Source of the DNA: Branchiostoma lanceolatum
Taxonomy: Eukaryota; Chordata; Leptocardii; Amphioxiformes; Branchiostomatidae
Direction of reading: 5' to 3'
NCBI RefSeq assembly: GCF_035083965.1
Contig: NC_089722.1
Location: 40,347,958 to 40,411,957 of the forward strand
Length of the DNA stretch: 64,000 nt
Position 1 is the stretch's first letter, and every line of letters begins with the position of its first letter. Shown in pieces: positions 36,301-51,300 of the stretch. The position numbers and the translations under genes were made by a program. The notes beneath the pieces are model-generated. The model searched no databases, was not told the DNA's origin, and worked only from the letters and a program-made list of their open reading frames with translations.

Positions 36301-39300
36301 GCCGTCCAAAGCGACATAAGGCCGTCATTTGACGGGAAGACGCCCCTCTGGCGGAAACACTGGTTTAGGGAGTGTACATTGCTTCTTGTGGTATTGAAAG
36401 AAAAAACAATTTCTAAACACTAACTTTGTCAATGACTTTCGTTTTGATTGCATTGTTTGCACATAATAACACTGTTGTTGGCACTTGGTTGCAGTGTAGT
36501 GTATAGTGGCTGATGCATGTCCAGTTCATCAAAGACTATGTTAATTTGACTAACTAGTTGTGTAGGCAGCGCTCAGGATTTAAAAAAACTGTTCATGTAC
36601 AGAGTTTGTCAGGAAGTGGAATCCTTGACAATTTATTATTTTCTTATATTTATATTGGTTAGTGAACACACAGTGTAGATACAAACTGAACCTTACGTCA
36701 TCATAAGAAAACTTCAGAGTCAGATAGCTGCAAAACCACAGGCTGAAAGTAATGAAATATTCATGACGCACTCTATCTACAACATGTGCAATCCATACAA
36801 ATAACATTTGATTCGAACTGATATTTCATTTGAATATTCAGTGATATTATAACGTGATGGCTTGCAGTAGCAAAACAGTTACCCTCTTAGGTTTTAACAA
36901 AGATCAAGCAAATAGAAGTTGTAAAGAAGTTATAACTTGAAGACAAGATGAGAAAGTAAGGGATGTGAAGTTAAGCAGTCAAGGAATTTGATTGTTCCGT
37001 TGTGAGCTTGAAAGTTTGTCTGTGTTGGTAGGAATCCATTCTGAAGCAGGGCTTAACTGTAATTTTTAACACAAGAAAAGTTGGACTTACCCAAACTTTC
37101 AACTGCACAACATCAGTTTTTGTCAAGAATTGAATAATTCACGGTTTCTGTGATGTTGATTTTTATTGATTAAAAAGTGTGACTCAGTTGAGTGTTCGTT
37201 CCTTGACAAAGACTGGGGGTGTTAAGTCGAAAATTTGCTAAGTCCAACTTTGCATGTGTGTGAAGCTACAGTTAAGTCCTGCTTCAAACTACTCCGCTCT
37301 GTTTTAGCACTTAACATATCTTGATCAGTTTAGCAGCTCTCTAAACAAACCTTTGCAATGTTCTGATGCTAAGTAACATACCTGTTTTTTTCTGCATACT
37401 GGATATGCTATAGTACTGCAATTGCTACCTCCTGACATTAGTACATTTTGCTTTCAGAGATCAGCGCCTAGACCCTCAAGTAGACCAAATGTCTCATTCT
37501 CACAGGTGCATACCATCATCCACGTTTTCCATTGATGCATTCCACTTTTCGTCTTTCACTTAGGAGAGCCATCTAGCTTTGTGTGATAGTACTGCAGTAT
37601 CTGCATGCATGAGCCAAAGCTGTCACTGAAATATTTTTTTCCTTTTTTTATTATTATAATTATACATTTTTCTTGTGGTCCTGTCTTGGCAGCCGTATCG
37701 TGGTTTGAAACGCATAGAGAGCTTTAAATACTGGTCACTTAAAATCTCAAAGGCCATTTTCCAAATTTTAAAATGTATGAAGCCTACATGCAAAATTTGT
37801 TACTGAATAACTCATGTAGGTTTCGCATGTCGTCTATGAAAAAAGTTATCTTTTCTCTGTCACAAAATATATAGGATATTAGAGTTTAGAATCTCAAAAT
37901 ACAACCAAAGACAAGTTTGAAAAAATTGCATTCTTCACACTGCGGCAATGGGAAGTTATAACCAAAGTCAGTATTGCCCTTAGGAAAATAACAGTCATCA
38001 AAACGTCAGATTGAATAAAACACTTCGGTACAAAAAAGTTGTAATTCAAAATCAGTTTCACTTTGAAATTTAAGCATTCCTTCCAGAGTTTTTCTGATTT
38101 CAAAGTGACCAGTGTTTTTGATATGAGGGGAGGGGGGCGTTCTCTCTGTCTCTGGCGTGTGTTCTGAATGTAGGACTTCTCTCCGTCAGGTTAAAGTAAT
38201 GACGACGAGCGGCAGTAACATCCCCGTGTGCACGCCTGTGGCCATCTCCACCCAACTGCCGCCGGAAGTCAGCGCGATCTCACAGCTCAGTCAACAGCAG
38301 CAGGTTAATGAATGATCAACACTCCTTTTCATGTAGCCGGGGCACAGAATACTTCCTCTTTTTCTTTTTCAGTTACCTGCAAAATCACATATACGAAAAG
38401 GAACCAAAATGATGTATCAATAATGGACTTTCAATATTGAAAGGGACAAAAATTATTCAGCTCAGCCAACAGCAACGGTTTTCTGAAGAATCAACACTCC
38501 TTTCCATGTAGCCGGGGCACAAAATACTTCCTCTTTTTCACAGACGTCACTGTCAAAACACAGTTGATGCAGTCTGAAATGCCTGACCGATTATGAAACA
38601 TGCGAAATCAGTTTTGAAGAATTCTGGTAACATTTACGAAAATGAAGCAAAATGATACATCGATGGAAATGAATTTTCTTGACGTTCGATTGGAAAGGAC
38701 TTCAAGTGTCTGTGATAAATGTCTTTCCAAGATGCTTTAATGTCTGCCTGCTTGGCTTATATGGAAGTGGAAAGTATTGGCAAGCATTGAAGACATTAGC
38801 TTCCATGTGCTAGGGGAATTACTAAAACAAAAAGGTGCACAAAAGGAAATAGCAACGGCAAAAGAGACTGCTATACCAGTTGTAGCTTTCTTTAGCCTTC
38901 TTCCTGCTGCCTAACCTACAACCAATGCAATTTGGGTGCCAAGCGACTACCTAAGCAGGTTGAAGCTTAAGATTAAATTAATTCACCCCACGAAAAGAAT
39001 ATTCTATTAGCCTCTAGAACTGCAGGTTTTCACAATTTTTCACTCGCAATTTATCTTCTGATAAGTGCAGGTTTGAGGTTGGTATTTTGTGCCCTGTTGC
39101 CACACCAAGCAGACGTACCGTAGTCAGTGCACACATGTTCGTCCGTGTCTCTCCCCCTCCCCCCAGGCAGCTTACACCCAGCAGTTTCCATCCTAGACCC
39201 TCACGCATGCAGTAGACTGGCAGTCAAGTGGATCGTGCTGTAGCTCTAGCGCTCTCGTACCCTCCTCCCGTTGTTGTCCGCATACGTAGGCTAGCCTGGA

Positions 39301-42300
39301 ACCCAGCCTTGTTGGCGAGACACCAACACCGCGAGCAAGGCTGGGTCTCAGGCTACGTGTAGTAGTAGTCGGCAAGTCGTGAAACGTCTGTAGGTTTAGA
39401 AACAGGTCACTGAAACTAAAGCCATTTTTTTTTACCCATACAGCAACAACAGCAGCAGGTGCAGTCGCACGTGGAGCTTCACGCGGGAATGCCGGTGGCG
39501 ACGAACGCAAACAACTTGGAGATCGAGGCGTTCAGGCGACAGCAGGTCCAGGCGGCGGCGGAGCCCAGCAGACCTCCGGGCGGGCGGCACGGGATGGTGT
39601 TCCACCCACAGAACCAGGCACTGCAGCAGCAGCTCATGAGCTCCATGCAAGGTACATGCCAAATGTTGAATCTTTAATCTAAGACTTTGTAGCTTCATGT
39701 CTTATAGTGCTTGGTACTTATACGGCACTCCAGTGATCTTTGTGTATAATACCGTAAATACATCTAAGTTTGCAGTGATTTAGTGTTTGTAGCTTTTGCG
39801 GTAACTTCTTTATTGCGGTCTTGATACCACCACAAAAATGCTTGTTCTGTCCGCCAACCACCTTGTTCCAACCGCGAATTTGAAACCACTGCAAACACTG
39901 CATTTTCTCCCTACTGTGAAATAAAGTCACTGCAAACTTAAGGCATTTACAGATATAGAAACAAAGAAAAGCCCATCATGGCAACAGTTCCCAGCACAGT
40001 TTACTTAACGGTAATCTGCTGTTTCCTCTGTGTCAGCGTTGAAGTGGCGTGAGACAGTACAACATAAACAGTACCAGGTTGTGTAAGACAGCTAAACATA
40101 CAGATGGCATTTGTTACTGTAATTCTTGATTTGTTAACTGTAACTTAATTTTTAGCTGATTTAACAGTCACTAGTCAACAGCTTAAATTTTTTCATCGCG
40201 GATATTTGATCACTAATGTTTGAGACACTATGTCATAGTAATGTTTCTTCCCACCGTTAAAATTAAGTGCTGTGACCTACTCCATTTTCCCCTAACCGCT
40301 ATATTTTCCTGCCGCTATATTAAAGTGATTAACAGTATTGGCATACCTATTTTTTTATGATACATGTGTATAAGACAAGATTTTAACATTTTATCCTCTT
40401 CATTTCAGGTGGTCTTGTAGCAGCCCAACAGCAGCAGCAGTCCACCCCCTTCACAGCCCAACAGCAGCCCCCTCCATACCCTTCCCCCTTCGGTCCTGCG
40501 GTGCCCAGCACAGCCCCCATGCACAGCCCCCAGCCCCTGCCGACCCACCCCTCTCTCCAGCACCAGTTGAGCCAGCCCCAGCCCTCCACACTCCCCCAGA
40601 CAGTGCCACAGACTCCACCTGGCATGGTGCAGAGAACTATGTCAGAGCCACAGCCACCAAGTAAGTACATCTCATGTTACAGGTTTGCGTAGCAAAACCT
40701 TTGTTGGATCCGTTGGCATGAATGGTGGTCGCCATCTTGAATTTGTGATGTCACAGGGTAGCCATTCCATTTCCTTGGGAGGGGTGTTTTTTCTTGCTAG
40801 CGTTCTTTCTACTTTTAACAAATCGGCACACAACTATCACACATTCAACTCAAATAAAAGGAAAAAGTCAATACCAATTCATATTTATAAAAAGACCCTG
40901 TAATTGCTAAACTAACATAGCAAACCTGAAGTTTATGTAGCACAAATACTTAACTCTAGTTTTCCTGTTCTATCTTGAACATTATAATTTTCCAACCTAC
41001 ATACAGTTAGTTACTATGTATGCCAATGGACCACAAGGCCAATGTGTCCCTTTTTGGTGTTTTTCCCATCACTCAAGCATTAAGACTAAGAATCATGTCA
41101 ATAGTGACCACCTTGTCTTCTTTGAAAGTTTCCCTCAAGCCATCATTTCCTTTACTAAAGACAGGTTTGACTGCTTTCTCGCCAAATAAAAGAAAAAAAG
41201 AATTCTGGTAGATAAAAGCGTTAGTGAAAAGATCTAGCTGTCACCAGTGCAAACAAAATTTATGAGAAAGAGTATCTAAAAAGAATGCTGATGTTTTGTT
41301 TCATCTTTAATTTCATTTCTCCCTTTGGCTCAGCTTCTGTGCTCTTTTCAGCGTTCCAGACGCCACAGCAGCCAAAGGACCTCCCCAAACCCCTGAACGT
41401 CTCCACGATGGTTTCCCCCACGTCTGGGACCTCCGCCGCCGTCGTGGCAAAGTGCACAAAGTCTCCGCTGTCCCCAACTTCGAGCCAGAGACTGCAGACG
41501 CGCCACCAGCATTCCATCTCGCACGTGTACGACACGACCATTGGATCGCAGGAGGAGATCGTGGAAAGGGCCAAACAGGTAAGACCAACTTTTTTGTTTA
41601 CTTTGGGGTAGTCCCTTAAATTCTGAGTAACTGATTTTTGAGGGAGCCCTTACAAAATCATAACAATTATACAAAGGAAATTACTTAACATAAACTTGCT
41701 AAATCATAGAAACAACGCGTTCTTGTTTTCCCAACGTTTATCAAGGTTTTCATTAACAGAAAACAGAAGAAACTTCATGTAAAACTGGTGTGGTTTCTGC
41801 AAAACCTGTTTTTAAGAATCAGAATATGCAGAACCCTGGTTTGTTTCCTACTCCTTCAGTACATGAGGTTCAATGTCAAGTTTACTGCAAAAAGAACACA
41901 TGTGGTACTGTCTACTTTCGAAGATTTGGCCTACCAATTTAAAACCTTGTATCTCAACTTGTGGAATATACAATATGCCTTCATGCATATGTATAATGAT
42001 TAAAATGTCTTTCCGTCATGATTATCAGATCTGAAATTTTACAGCCTTCTCAAAGTTTGTAGTGGGTATTGTTAAACATAATGATATTGTGTTGCTAATA
42101 GTCTAAATCTGTGTCTCTATAGGAAGCTGCAGTACAACAGAGGGTGGCTGAGCTGAGGAAGGAGGGTCTGTGGTCCCAGCGCCGTCTGCCAAAGGTGCAG
42201 GAGCCGCCCCGCCCCAAGGCACACTGGGACTACCTGCTCGAGGAGATGCAGTGGCTCGCCACCGACTTCGCTCAGGAGAGGAAGTGGAAAATGGCTGCTG

Positions 42301-45300
42301 CCAAAAAGGTTGGCAAAACAAAAATTCTGATACTTCACTTGATAGTTCTTCTGTATTGGTAGAAGTCATTCTGTATTGGTAGAAGTCATTCTGTATTGGT
42401 AGAAGTCATTCTGTATTGGTAGAAGTCATTCTGTATTGGTAGAAGTCATTCTGTATCAAAGTTGAACTGTAATTAAAAAACACAAAAAAATGGTCTCACC
42501 GAATTATTAACTTTGTCAAAAGTTAGTCCACTGTCAGTGGTGTGTGTTCAACTACCATGCTCTTTCTAAGGAGAGAAAGCAGTATGTGCCATTTAAAGTC
42601 TTTGGTATGACTTGATTGGAGATTGAACTCACGACCTATCGAATGCACCTGGTGAACAAAAACCCAGGCAAAATTATGCGCCAGTCGGAATCCAGAATTC
42701 TTTATCATAGTGGAAAGAAGTTTTGTCAGTAGCATAACTCCCTCACAACGGGCCAGCTGAATGACTATTTCTTCCTGGTCATATTGAGGGAGAGAATAAT
42801 GTTTTCCTTTTAAAAACCCATGCAGAAGTGTCCTGTCTTCTGATGTGGATCCTGTCAGAGGATACAATATATTTGATTTAGACAAATTGAGAGATAAGTA
42901 GAAAGCATAGCATGTTACACAAGTCTCGCTGGTCATGTTACTCGCCATATGAGTCAGCTGGTAAAATGCTCCTTCGGTCTCCAGAAGCGAACCGAGCTGA
43001 CTGACAAGATGTATGAAACCATGATAGGGAATACTGGAAGCTGAACTTTGTGAATACCCTTTAACTCTATTAAAGAGTAAGAAATATGATGATGATGATG
43101 CACTACAAAGAACTCCTTGGGAAGGCACAGCTTTACATCTTTGACTAGCATATATAGATATACTGTTATAAAGTGTGCTCATTGTTAACTTCTTTCCAGC
43201 TTGCCCGAGCGGTTGTGAGGTTCCACCAGGAGAGGAAAGCTAAGGAGGTCCGTGCTGAGAAGGAGGAGGCTCTAAGACTCAGGAGAATAGCTTCCAACAT
43301 GGCCAAGGAGATCAAGGCTTTCTGGGCTAACATTGAAAAAGTAAGACAGGGTTTCTTCCTCATAATGCCCCCATATGTTGTGTTTTCTAGAAAAAGCCCT
43401 ATCCTGTAAGGCATGTCTAGAACGAGAAGCCTTGTCATCTTGAGTCATAAGGTTACGTACCTAAATGTAACACAGGTGCAGAGGTTTGGACCTGTATCCG
43501 AACCATGTAACCTGAGGTCGTCCATGACGTAGGAAAAATTAATAAATAGTTTACAGAATGTTTACTTAGACTTCGGGTATCTTATGTAGAGAACTATGCT
43601 TTCAAGAGGATCTCAATGAAAAGATGGTGTTGCTGATTTTAAATGGCCCATGCAATGTTTTCAACAAAATTAGTCATCAGGAAACAAGTTGAATGATTTT
43701 GATGGAAGCCACATTTTGTTACATGGGCAAGTCGTTACAGATGTTGCCCTATCAAAATGTGGCCAGATCGATGCATACTTTGCTTCTGCCTCAGACTTCT
43801 CCATGTCACAAGCAGCAATGGAGCATGCTACAACTAAACAAGTTCTTTTTTTGTATAGGGTTGCATGCATCTGCTATTCACAGCTACCTTTCACTTTCCG
43901 TAACAGGTTATCATCCACTTTCAGTATGTATTAGAATTGAAACTGTCAAATGCTAAAATTGTATTGACTTTGGGGTAACAGATTTATTTCAAAATCAATT
44001 GAAATTTAGCCATATTCTACTTTTTGTGGCTCAAAACAAAGATACCAAAGTTGCAGGCATTTGCCTTTTGAACTTTTCGCAGTTCTGGCAAAAGATGTAT
44101 TTCTTGCGATACAGGCTGGATTAACCGGTAAACTTCCCTGTACTTGTAGGAACAGGGAAAGAATCAGTTGTGATTCAGAAAAAAAAGTACCGAAGTCTGA
44201 AGGGAATTCTAGTTTGAACTGTAAGTGGTACTGTATTGGCAGAAGACTTCTTGCTTAACCAGTTACATTTTGTCTGTATCTTAAGGTTGTGCAATATAAG
44301 CAGCATTCTCGGCTGGAGGAACAGCGTAAGAAGGCGTTGGACCTGCAGCTGAACTTCATCGTGGACCAGACGGAGAAGTACTCCTCCTGGCTGACCCAGG
44401 GGCTGAAGGAGGACGCCTCGCTACAGGGCTCAGCCGCTTCCAGTCCAGGCAGGGACGCTACGCTAGGAGAGGGTGAGTGTTTGGCAGGTCTTTCTTTCAA
44501 ATTCATATTCACTTCAACCCAAGGGAATGGGTTGTTTGGGTCGCGGAGCGAGTGTGTGTGTATGCGTGAGTGAGTGAGAGCATATGTGTGTGTGTGTGCA
44601 GGTTTTTTTCTAGAAAATTAAACAAGAGGGAGCACACACATGCGAGGGAGAGAATTCTTTATTTATGGATGAATCTATTGCTGAGTGAAGGCTGTATGCT
44701 CATATTTAGTTAAAATCTGAATTTGACAAGGGGGAGCTGGGCTGAAACAAGAGGGTACAACGCCCCTCTTTCCTGATTTAGATGAACCCCTGGTGTGTGT
44801 GTTTGTGTGTGTGAGCACATGCACGTGTGCATGCGAGTGTGTGTGTGTGTGAGTGCGTGTGTTAATGTGTATTTATGTGTGTGTTTCTGTATTCATAATG
44901 GACACAATGCAGCATTGCCATACATTCTCTGCTTTAATTTCTGCCATTGAAAGGCAGACTGGAAGGGTAGCAAGTCAGTATGGGAAAGGGGGTGAAGTTT
45001 GCCGTCTCTGATGCCTCGTTAGCAGTACAATTTATCCTGAAAATTTGTTTGAGACCACAGATTCCCAGTGTTTTCTCCTAGTTAAACCGATGTATCTGTT
45101 GATGGTTAGATGATGAGTTCCACCCTGATGATGAGAGTGATGATGAGGAGACTCTGGAACAGGAGGAGGAGGCTGACGACCAGGAGGATGTGGATGAGGA
45201 GGTAGCGCTCCTGCAGCAGGAGAGTGAAGTTCCTCTGGAGGACCTCATCTCCAAACTCCCTCCGGAGATCCTGGAGAAACCTGCCGAGTCCATGGAGGTC

Positions 45301-48300
45301 GACGGGAACTCCAGCAGTGACGAAGTATGGACAGTTTCTTTTTTGTAGGAGTTTGCTAAGTGCAAGGCCAAGAAAGACCACTTATAAGCACTAAACTACT
45401 GTTGTGTACTTACTACAAAACAAGACTCAAAGGTTACATGGATAGCTATAGGACTGGCACAGCATCTCTTCTCCTCAAGTCAGAAATACTGTAAATTATC
45501 TTTTTTTCCCAGGGATGAGATTTGTAAATAGGATGATGAGATTTGTAAATAGGATGAGAGAGATTTTTACTGTGTTTAAAGTTCGCAGTTGAAACAATTC
45601 TCTAGTACAGTATTAATCTAAGCCAGAAAAAGTTCACACTGAGCCCTGAGTCATTTGTCAAGTGGAATAACTCCCTCACAACGGGCCAGTTGAATAATTC
45701 CATTTCTTCCTGGTCGTATTGAGGGAGAGAAAATGTTTTCCTTTTAAAAACCCATGCAGAAGTTTTCAGTCTTCTGATGTGGATCCTGTCAGAGGATACA
45801 AGTCATATTCACAATCAATCAATTAAATTGAACAATCAACTACATCACAAGATTATGTAAATACTAGAAGCTCTCAGAAAATTCGTCATCTTGGTTTATT
45901 TTACTATGGTTAAGAATTTAAGAATCCTTCAAACATTCCTGCATCTGGCCCCTAGTCTAGATTGTTTCTGAAGCCAAGGCAATCCAAAAACTGGGAAAAA
46001 TGCAATCATGCTACAGATTATTTCTGTCTAGATGTCTTTCTAGGCAGGATGTATTTTTGTGTTTGAAGTTTTGCTTGTGAACTCATAACATGTTATTTCC
46101 CTCAGGAGGAGGAGGGTTCGACCAGAGAAGCACCGGATGATGATGAGTTCATGCCTTCTGACGCCTCGGAGGAAGAAGGGGGTGAGAAAAGATTATACAG
46201 TTCAATTCTGCAAGCATTTCTTTAGCTTGTCGCTTTTGGCAAGGGCACACTGTTCGATTTTTCTGAGAGTGCAAGCTATTCTCATATGTTTTTTCGGAAT
46301 TCGTCTTTCCCTAGAACTGTCGTAGAATGGAATTTATTATAGCCAAATACATTAAGAGCATCCTCACTAGATTTTATTAATCAACACTTACAGCTAGATG
46401 TGCAAAAGTTTAGGTATGGCAGGTTGTTAAGTGTAATATAACCAGCTGCTGCCGCGCCGCATGACTGTGAAGCTGGTGTGATATGCCAAATGGCAGTTAT
46501 ACCGGCTATGAAGATACAGATACAGATTCTCTTACATGCCCAATGGAAGGAATAAATCTAAGCTCCCACCTTTTGTTTCAGCTGGTGACGATGAGCAGAC
46601 AATAGAAGAAGAGGAGGAGGCTGAGGGTGAGGCAGATCACAAGGAAGAGCTGGACGATCTTCAAAAAGAAGGTAAAATCCACTTGAATATAAATCACAGT
46701 TGTCAATGCAGAGCTTGGAATTCCAACCTCCAATTTGGAGGAACATTTTTAAGTTTACAGAAAGAAATGTAAACAAGGTTTGCATGAAATCTGTTACGGT
46801 GATTAACATTGTACAGATTTGATATGCCTTTTCCTTATTCAAAATAAAGTGTTTCGACAAGTACTTACGGCAGATCAAAGGACTGATCGAAAGCATGTTT
46901 GAAAGCTCTTTACTTTTTGTATGGAAATAGCGATAAACGTGTTGAAGAAAACAGGAATTATTTCAATCCCCCCATTTGATGAAATTTTTCAATTTCTGTA
47001 ACAAGTGCAATATCATGTGTTCCTAACCAAAGAAATTGGGAATGCTGAGTTTTAGATTAGGATGTTATGTTTAAAGTATGATTCTTTTGTTTTGCAGGGG
47101 AGATGTCCATGGAAGACCTGATAAAGAAATATGGTGGTGCTTACGAGGAAGGGTTCGAGCCTCCCCCCAGTCCTCCCGAGTCTAGTCTCACAGATGAAGA
47201 CGAGTACGAAGAAACTGAAGGTAAGACTTTCAAACAGAAGATTCAGAAAAGAAAAATCTGTCATCAGCATTTGGATAGCTGTAAAGGTTAAACAGCTACT
47301 GGGAATCATTTAACACTTAGATAAAGTTCTTTGCACACTTTGGACTTTGTTATCCAGTGATTCACAGTTGTAACATGTGATATCTTTTTGAGTAAATGAA
47401 GAGATGGTAAGACTCATTCTTTGGCTTCCTTAGCAGTCAACATTTTTAGAGGTTTGCAATCTAGAATAGCTCAGTGGTGCTTAAGAGTAGGTTTTAACAA
47501 GAAAATTATTTGACTTTGAAGCTCAAAACTCCCTCACAACGGGCCAGCTGAATGACTATTTCTTCCTGGTCGTATTGAGGGAGAGAAAAATGTTTTCCTT
47601 TTAAAAACCCATGCAGAAGTTTCCTGTCTTCTGATGTGGATCCTGTCAAAGGATACAAGTCTTTTCAATGAAATTGATCAATCTACTACATCACAATTGT
47701 CTCTATCAGACTCAGTGCAATTTTTTGTACTGAATGCTCTTAATACAAAGTTTATTCCATGTGAATTTGATATATTTTTAGCTTTATGTTGGATTTTTTT
47801 CATGTCATATTTGTGTGATGTTGAGTTTTCTCTCAACTTGAAACTGATTTAGAGTCTGATATTCTTGTATTCAAGAAAGTTGTTAAACATCCAAAGAGCT
47901 TGGTTCAACCTTCTTCACACTGAAAGAAATGTGTTGAAGCAGTTTAAGAAAAGAAGTGAAAAGTTTTTTTGTAGTTGAGAATCATTGTTATTTTTCTCTG
48001 TGTTTGTAGAGTCTGAGACTGAGGAGCCCAGTGATGATGAGGAGGAGGAGATGGCTGACATCGGGATGGAGTACCTCATCCACGGGGACAAGGAGAACCA
48101 CCAGCCTCAGGAGGGATCATCGGTAAGGACTGTTTAGCAACCGATGATCAACCAAAATACTTGGGTCATTGAGAGATCAAAAGACATTAAGGTTGATTAA
48201 AGATTATGAAATTATTTCATCCAGTGTGAGATGATTATAAGATCTTGCAGATAATTTAGCACTCACTCAAGGGGACATGGAAAACCACCAGCCTCAGGAT

Positions 48301-51300
48301 GGCTCATCGGTAAGGACACAGGTCTGCAGGGCAACTGATGATCATTGGTCGTTGAGAGATTGTAGAATAGAGACCTTGTTGCCACCAAGTACTGTAGGAG
48401 CATCCTCACTAGATAGCTTTAATGAATGCTTGCAGTCAGATGTGCAAAGGTTATGTGTGACAGGTCGTTAGGTGTAATACAACAAACTGCTGCTACCACA
48501 CAATGTGCATGCGAAGCTGGTGTGTTACACCAAAGAGCAGTTATACCAGCAATAAAGATACAGATCATAGGAATACATTGAGGTTGTTATGTTTATTGGA
48601 AGACCACCGGAAGAACTTGGAGATTGTTGGAAGAATTTGGACATCATTTGAATCATTGAGAGATAATTGGAAAATGTTGGAGATCATTGAGCACTACCTG
48701 AAAAACTGTTGATGGATCTGTCAAATTTGTGAACCCTATCCGTAGGACTAATGGTGTGGATTCCACTATGTCTGATTGCCTTGTTTTCCTTCCTGTTATT
48801 AGACACAACAAGAAGGCAAAGGTCCCAGTAAGGAGATCACAGACATCGCCGCTGACGCTGCAGCCTGCCAGCCCACAGGGTACACGCTAAGTACAACACA
48901 GGTCAGTGAAAAATATACCAGAATCAGTGCTTCAAAAAACATAAAACTAAACTGCATATGTAGTTTGGTACTGGTAAAACTGGAGCTTTGCAGGTATTTC
49001 TGATGTCTGCCTGCACTGGCCATAGTACCATCCTCGAGTCTTTTTGAATGTCCCCTGTATGTAGTTAAAACCAAAAAGATATGTACTAGGGGTGGATACC
49101 GGTTCGGCTGGACCGGTTTGGACCGGAAAAACATGCAAGAACCGGGTCAAAAAAACCGAAAGTCGTGAACCGGTTTTTTGGACCCGGAAGTCGGAACAAA
49201 GTAGAATATTTAGACATCTCCTCAGTTCTGGCCACAGAAGGGGAAAAATAGCCTTGAATCAAACTAAATCAGCCTGAAATAAGTCCATATTCACCTCTTT
49301 CTATAACTGTTGGTTCAGTTTTAGGTCGATTCTGAAATGTGCTACGAAAAAAACAACATTAAAAGTTACCACACAGCCACGAGGTTGGTGCCGAGGTGCC
49401 GAGTATTAGTGCCCATAAACTCGCGTAAATTTTCACTCCAAACGTAAGAATCAGCACTCAAACACATTAAATATGGGGCAAACAACATCTTTTCTTTCTT
49501 GTACAAGTGTATTCAGTCCATTTTTACGAGTTTGGGACGCATTAACCTCCTTGATTGCACCGAGAAATCCTCTAGCGCCAGCAGCGGCGGCCATCTTGCT
49601 TTTCTAGTAAGTGGTACCTTCAAGTCGATAGAGTGCAATTATCAGCCTGCTCACTAGAGGGAGCTGCTAGGAGTTAACTATCAAGATCTGTTTTCTCAAG
49701 GTGGTTTTCTTCATTAGTTTTATCAAATTTATTTCGAACTCTGGATATTTTATTTAAGGCAATTAATTATGTTTTGATGAAATAAAAAGTGTTGTAAGGC
49801 TGCTTGTTAGTTACTGACAGAAAGGAATTGAAAGTAAGTGCAACATTCAAATACATATTGGTTTGATATTACTGAGTATTACTAAGATATCAACTTCAGG
49901 TTTAGGTTCAGGTCCGGACCTGAACCTAAACCTCTGGACCTGAACCTGGACTCGAACCTGATCGAGCCGAACCGGTATCCACCCCTAATATGTACCATGT
50001 CCACAAGTCCCAGCCCCAAACTTGCTGCTAACATGATGAATCTACTCATTCTTCTCTGATCATACATGATCGACAAGCACTGGGTACTGATTAGCTCTCA
50101 ATAGATACATTTTATATGGCTTTAGTTCTGTGAACCTTAGAAAGATTTGACCTCTTAAGCTGCCTTCTTTAGGTCACCACTCGAAATGACGAATGCAATC
50201 TGCTGCAACATGTCTGAGCTGGAGTCGATACTAGGATTAGGCCATCCATGAAATTCGACCCAAGCAACAGAGTTTTGTTACTTCTTTGCCACAGGTTTTG
50301 ACTATATTTTGTTCACTCTCCCCTTCAGGTGAAGACTCCTGTGCCGTTCTTACTGAAGCACACCCTGAGAGAGTACCAGCACATCGGGCTGGACTGGCTC
50401 GTCACCATGTACGACAAGAAACTCAACGGCATCCTGGCGGACGAGATGGGGCTGGGGAAAACTATCCAGACCATCGCGCTGTTCGGTCACCTCGCCTGCG
50501 ATAAAGGTTCGTCTTGTTATTTTTGTTTTTATCAAGTCCTAACACAGATCAGATGGACGTGAGTTAAGTGCTGTTTTGTCACCTGGCCTTTGACCTAAGA
50601 TCAGAGAAGCATTGAGATGTTCCCTCGATGAAGGTTATACATGCACAATAGTTGCTTGTTTGTATTATACATTTTGACGATTTCTCAAATTCTGCTTCTG
50701 TGTCTTGGTCCAAAACTTCACCTCTAAACTAAGAAATTGATTAGCGTCTTGGCATCTTTTGCTATCGCATGAAAAATGTCTATTTTCTCAAGAAAGTAAA
50801 TGAAATATTGTAGACGTCTAGACATTTAGCAGAAATGTTAATTGCTGCCTGCCGATTATTGAATAGTGTCAGTTGCATGTAGAAAAGATACCTGGTATGT
50901 GGTATGAATTTGCAGCTAAATCTCTGTTGACCTTTGATTTACTTTCCTTGCACCGTTTTGTCCGCGCAGGTATCTGGGGTCCCCATCTGATCGTGGTTCC
51001 TACCAGCGTCATGTTGAACTGGGAGATGGAGTTCAAGAAATGGTGTCCGGCCTTCAAGATCCTGACGTACTACGGCAACCAAAAGGAGCGCAAACAGAAG
51101 CGGCAGGGCTGGACCAAACCCAACTCCTTCCACGTCTGCATCACCTCCTACAAACTGGTCATACAGGACCACCAGTCCTTCCGACGCAAGAAGTGGAAGT
51201 ATCTGGTCTTAGACGAGGCGCAGAACATCAAGAACTTCAAGTCTCAGCGGTGGCAGACTCTGCTGAACTTCCAGAGCCAGCGCCGGCTACTTCTGACGGG

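Larger units (their letters stand above)
42123..44472 (+). other. Remodeller HSA domain (exons 8-10)
   Basis: Residues about 722-892. Exon 8 reads [20 protein letters not shown], then [20 protein letters not shown], which is EP400-like. Exons 9-10 read [40 protein letters not shown] and QTEKYSSWL, which is SRCAP-like. HSA helices recruit actin and actin-related proteins (BAF53/ARP4). Confidence 0.9.
45110..48122 (+). other. Remodeller acidic region (exons 11-15)
   Basis: Strings of Glu/Asp alternate with short conserved blocks: [34 protein letters not shown] and [19 protein letters not shown]. These correspond to the SRCAP/Swr1 acidic region, which binds histone H2A.Z-H2B (last block: GELSMEELLQQYAGAY in SRCAP). 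Confidence 0.8.
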
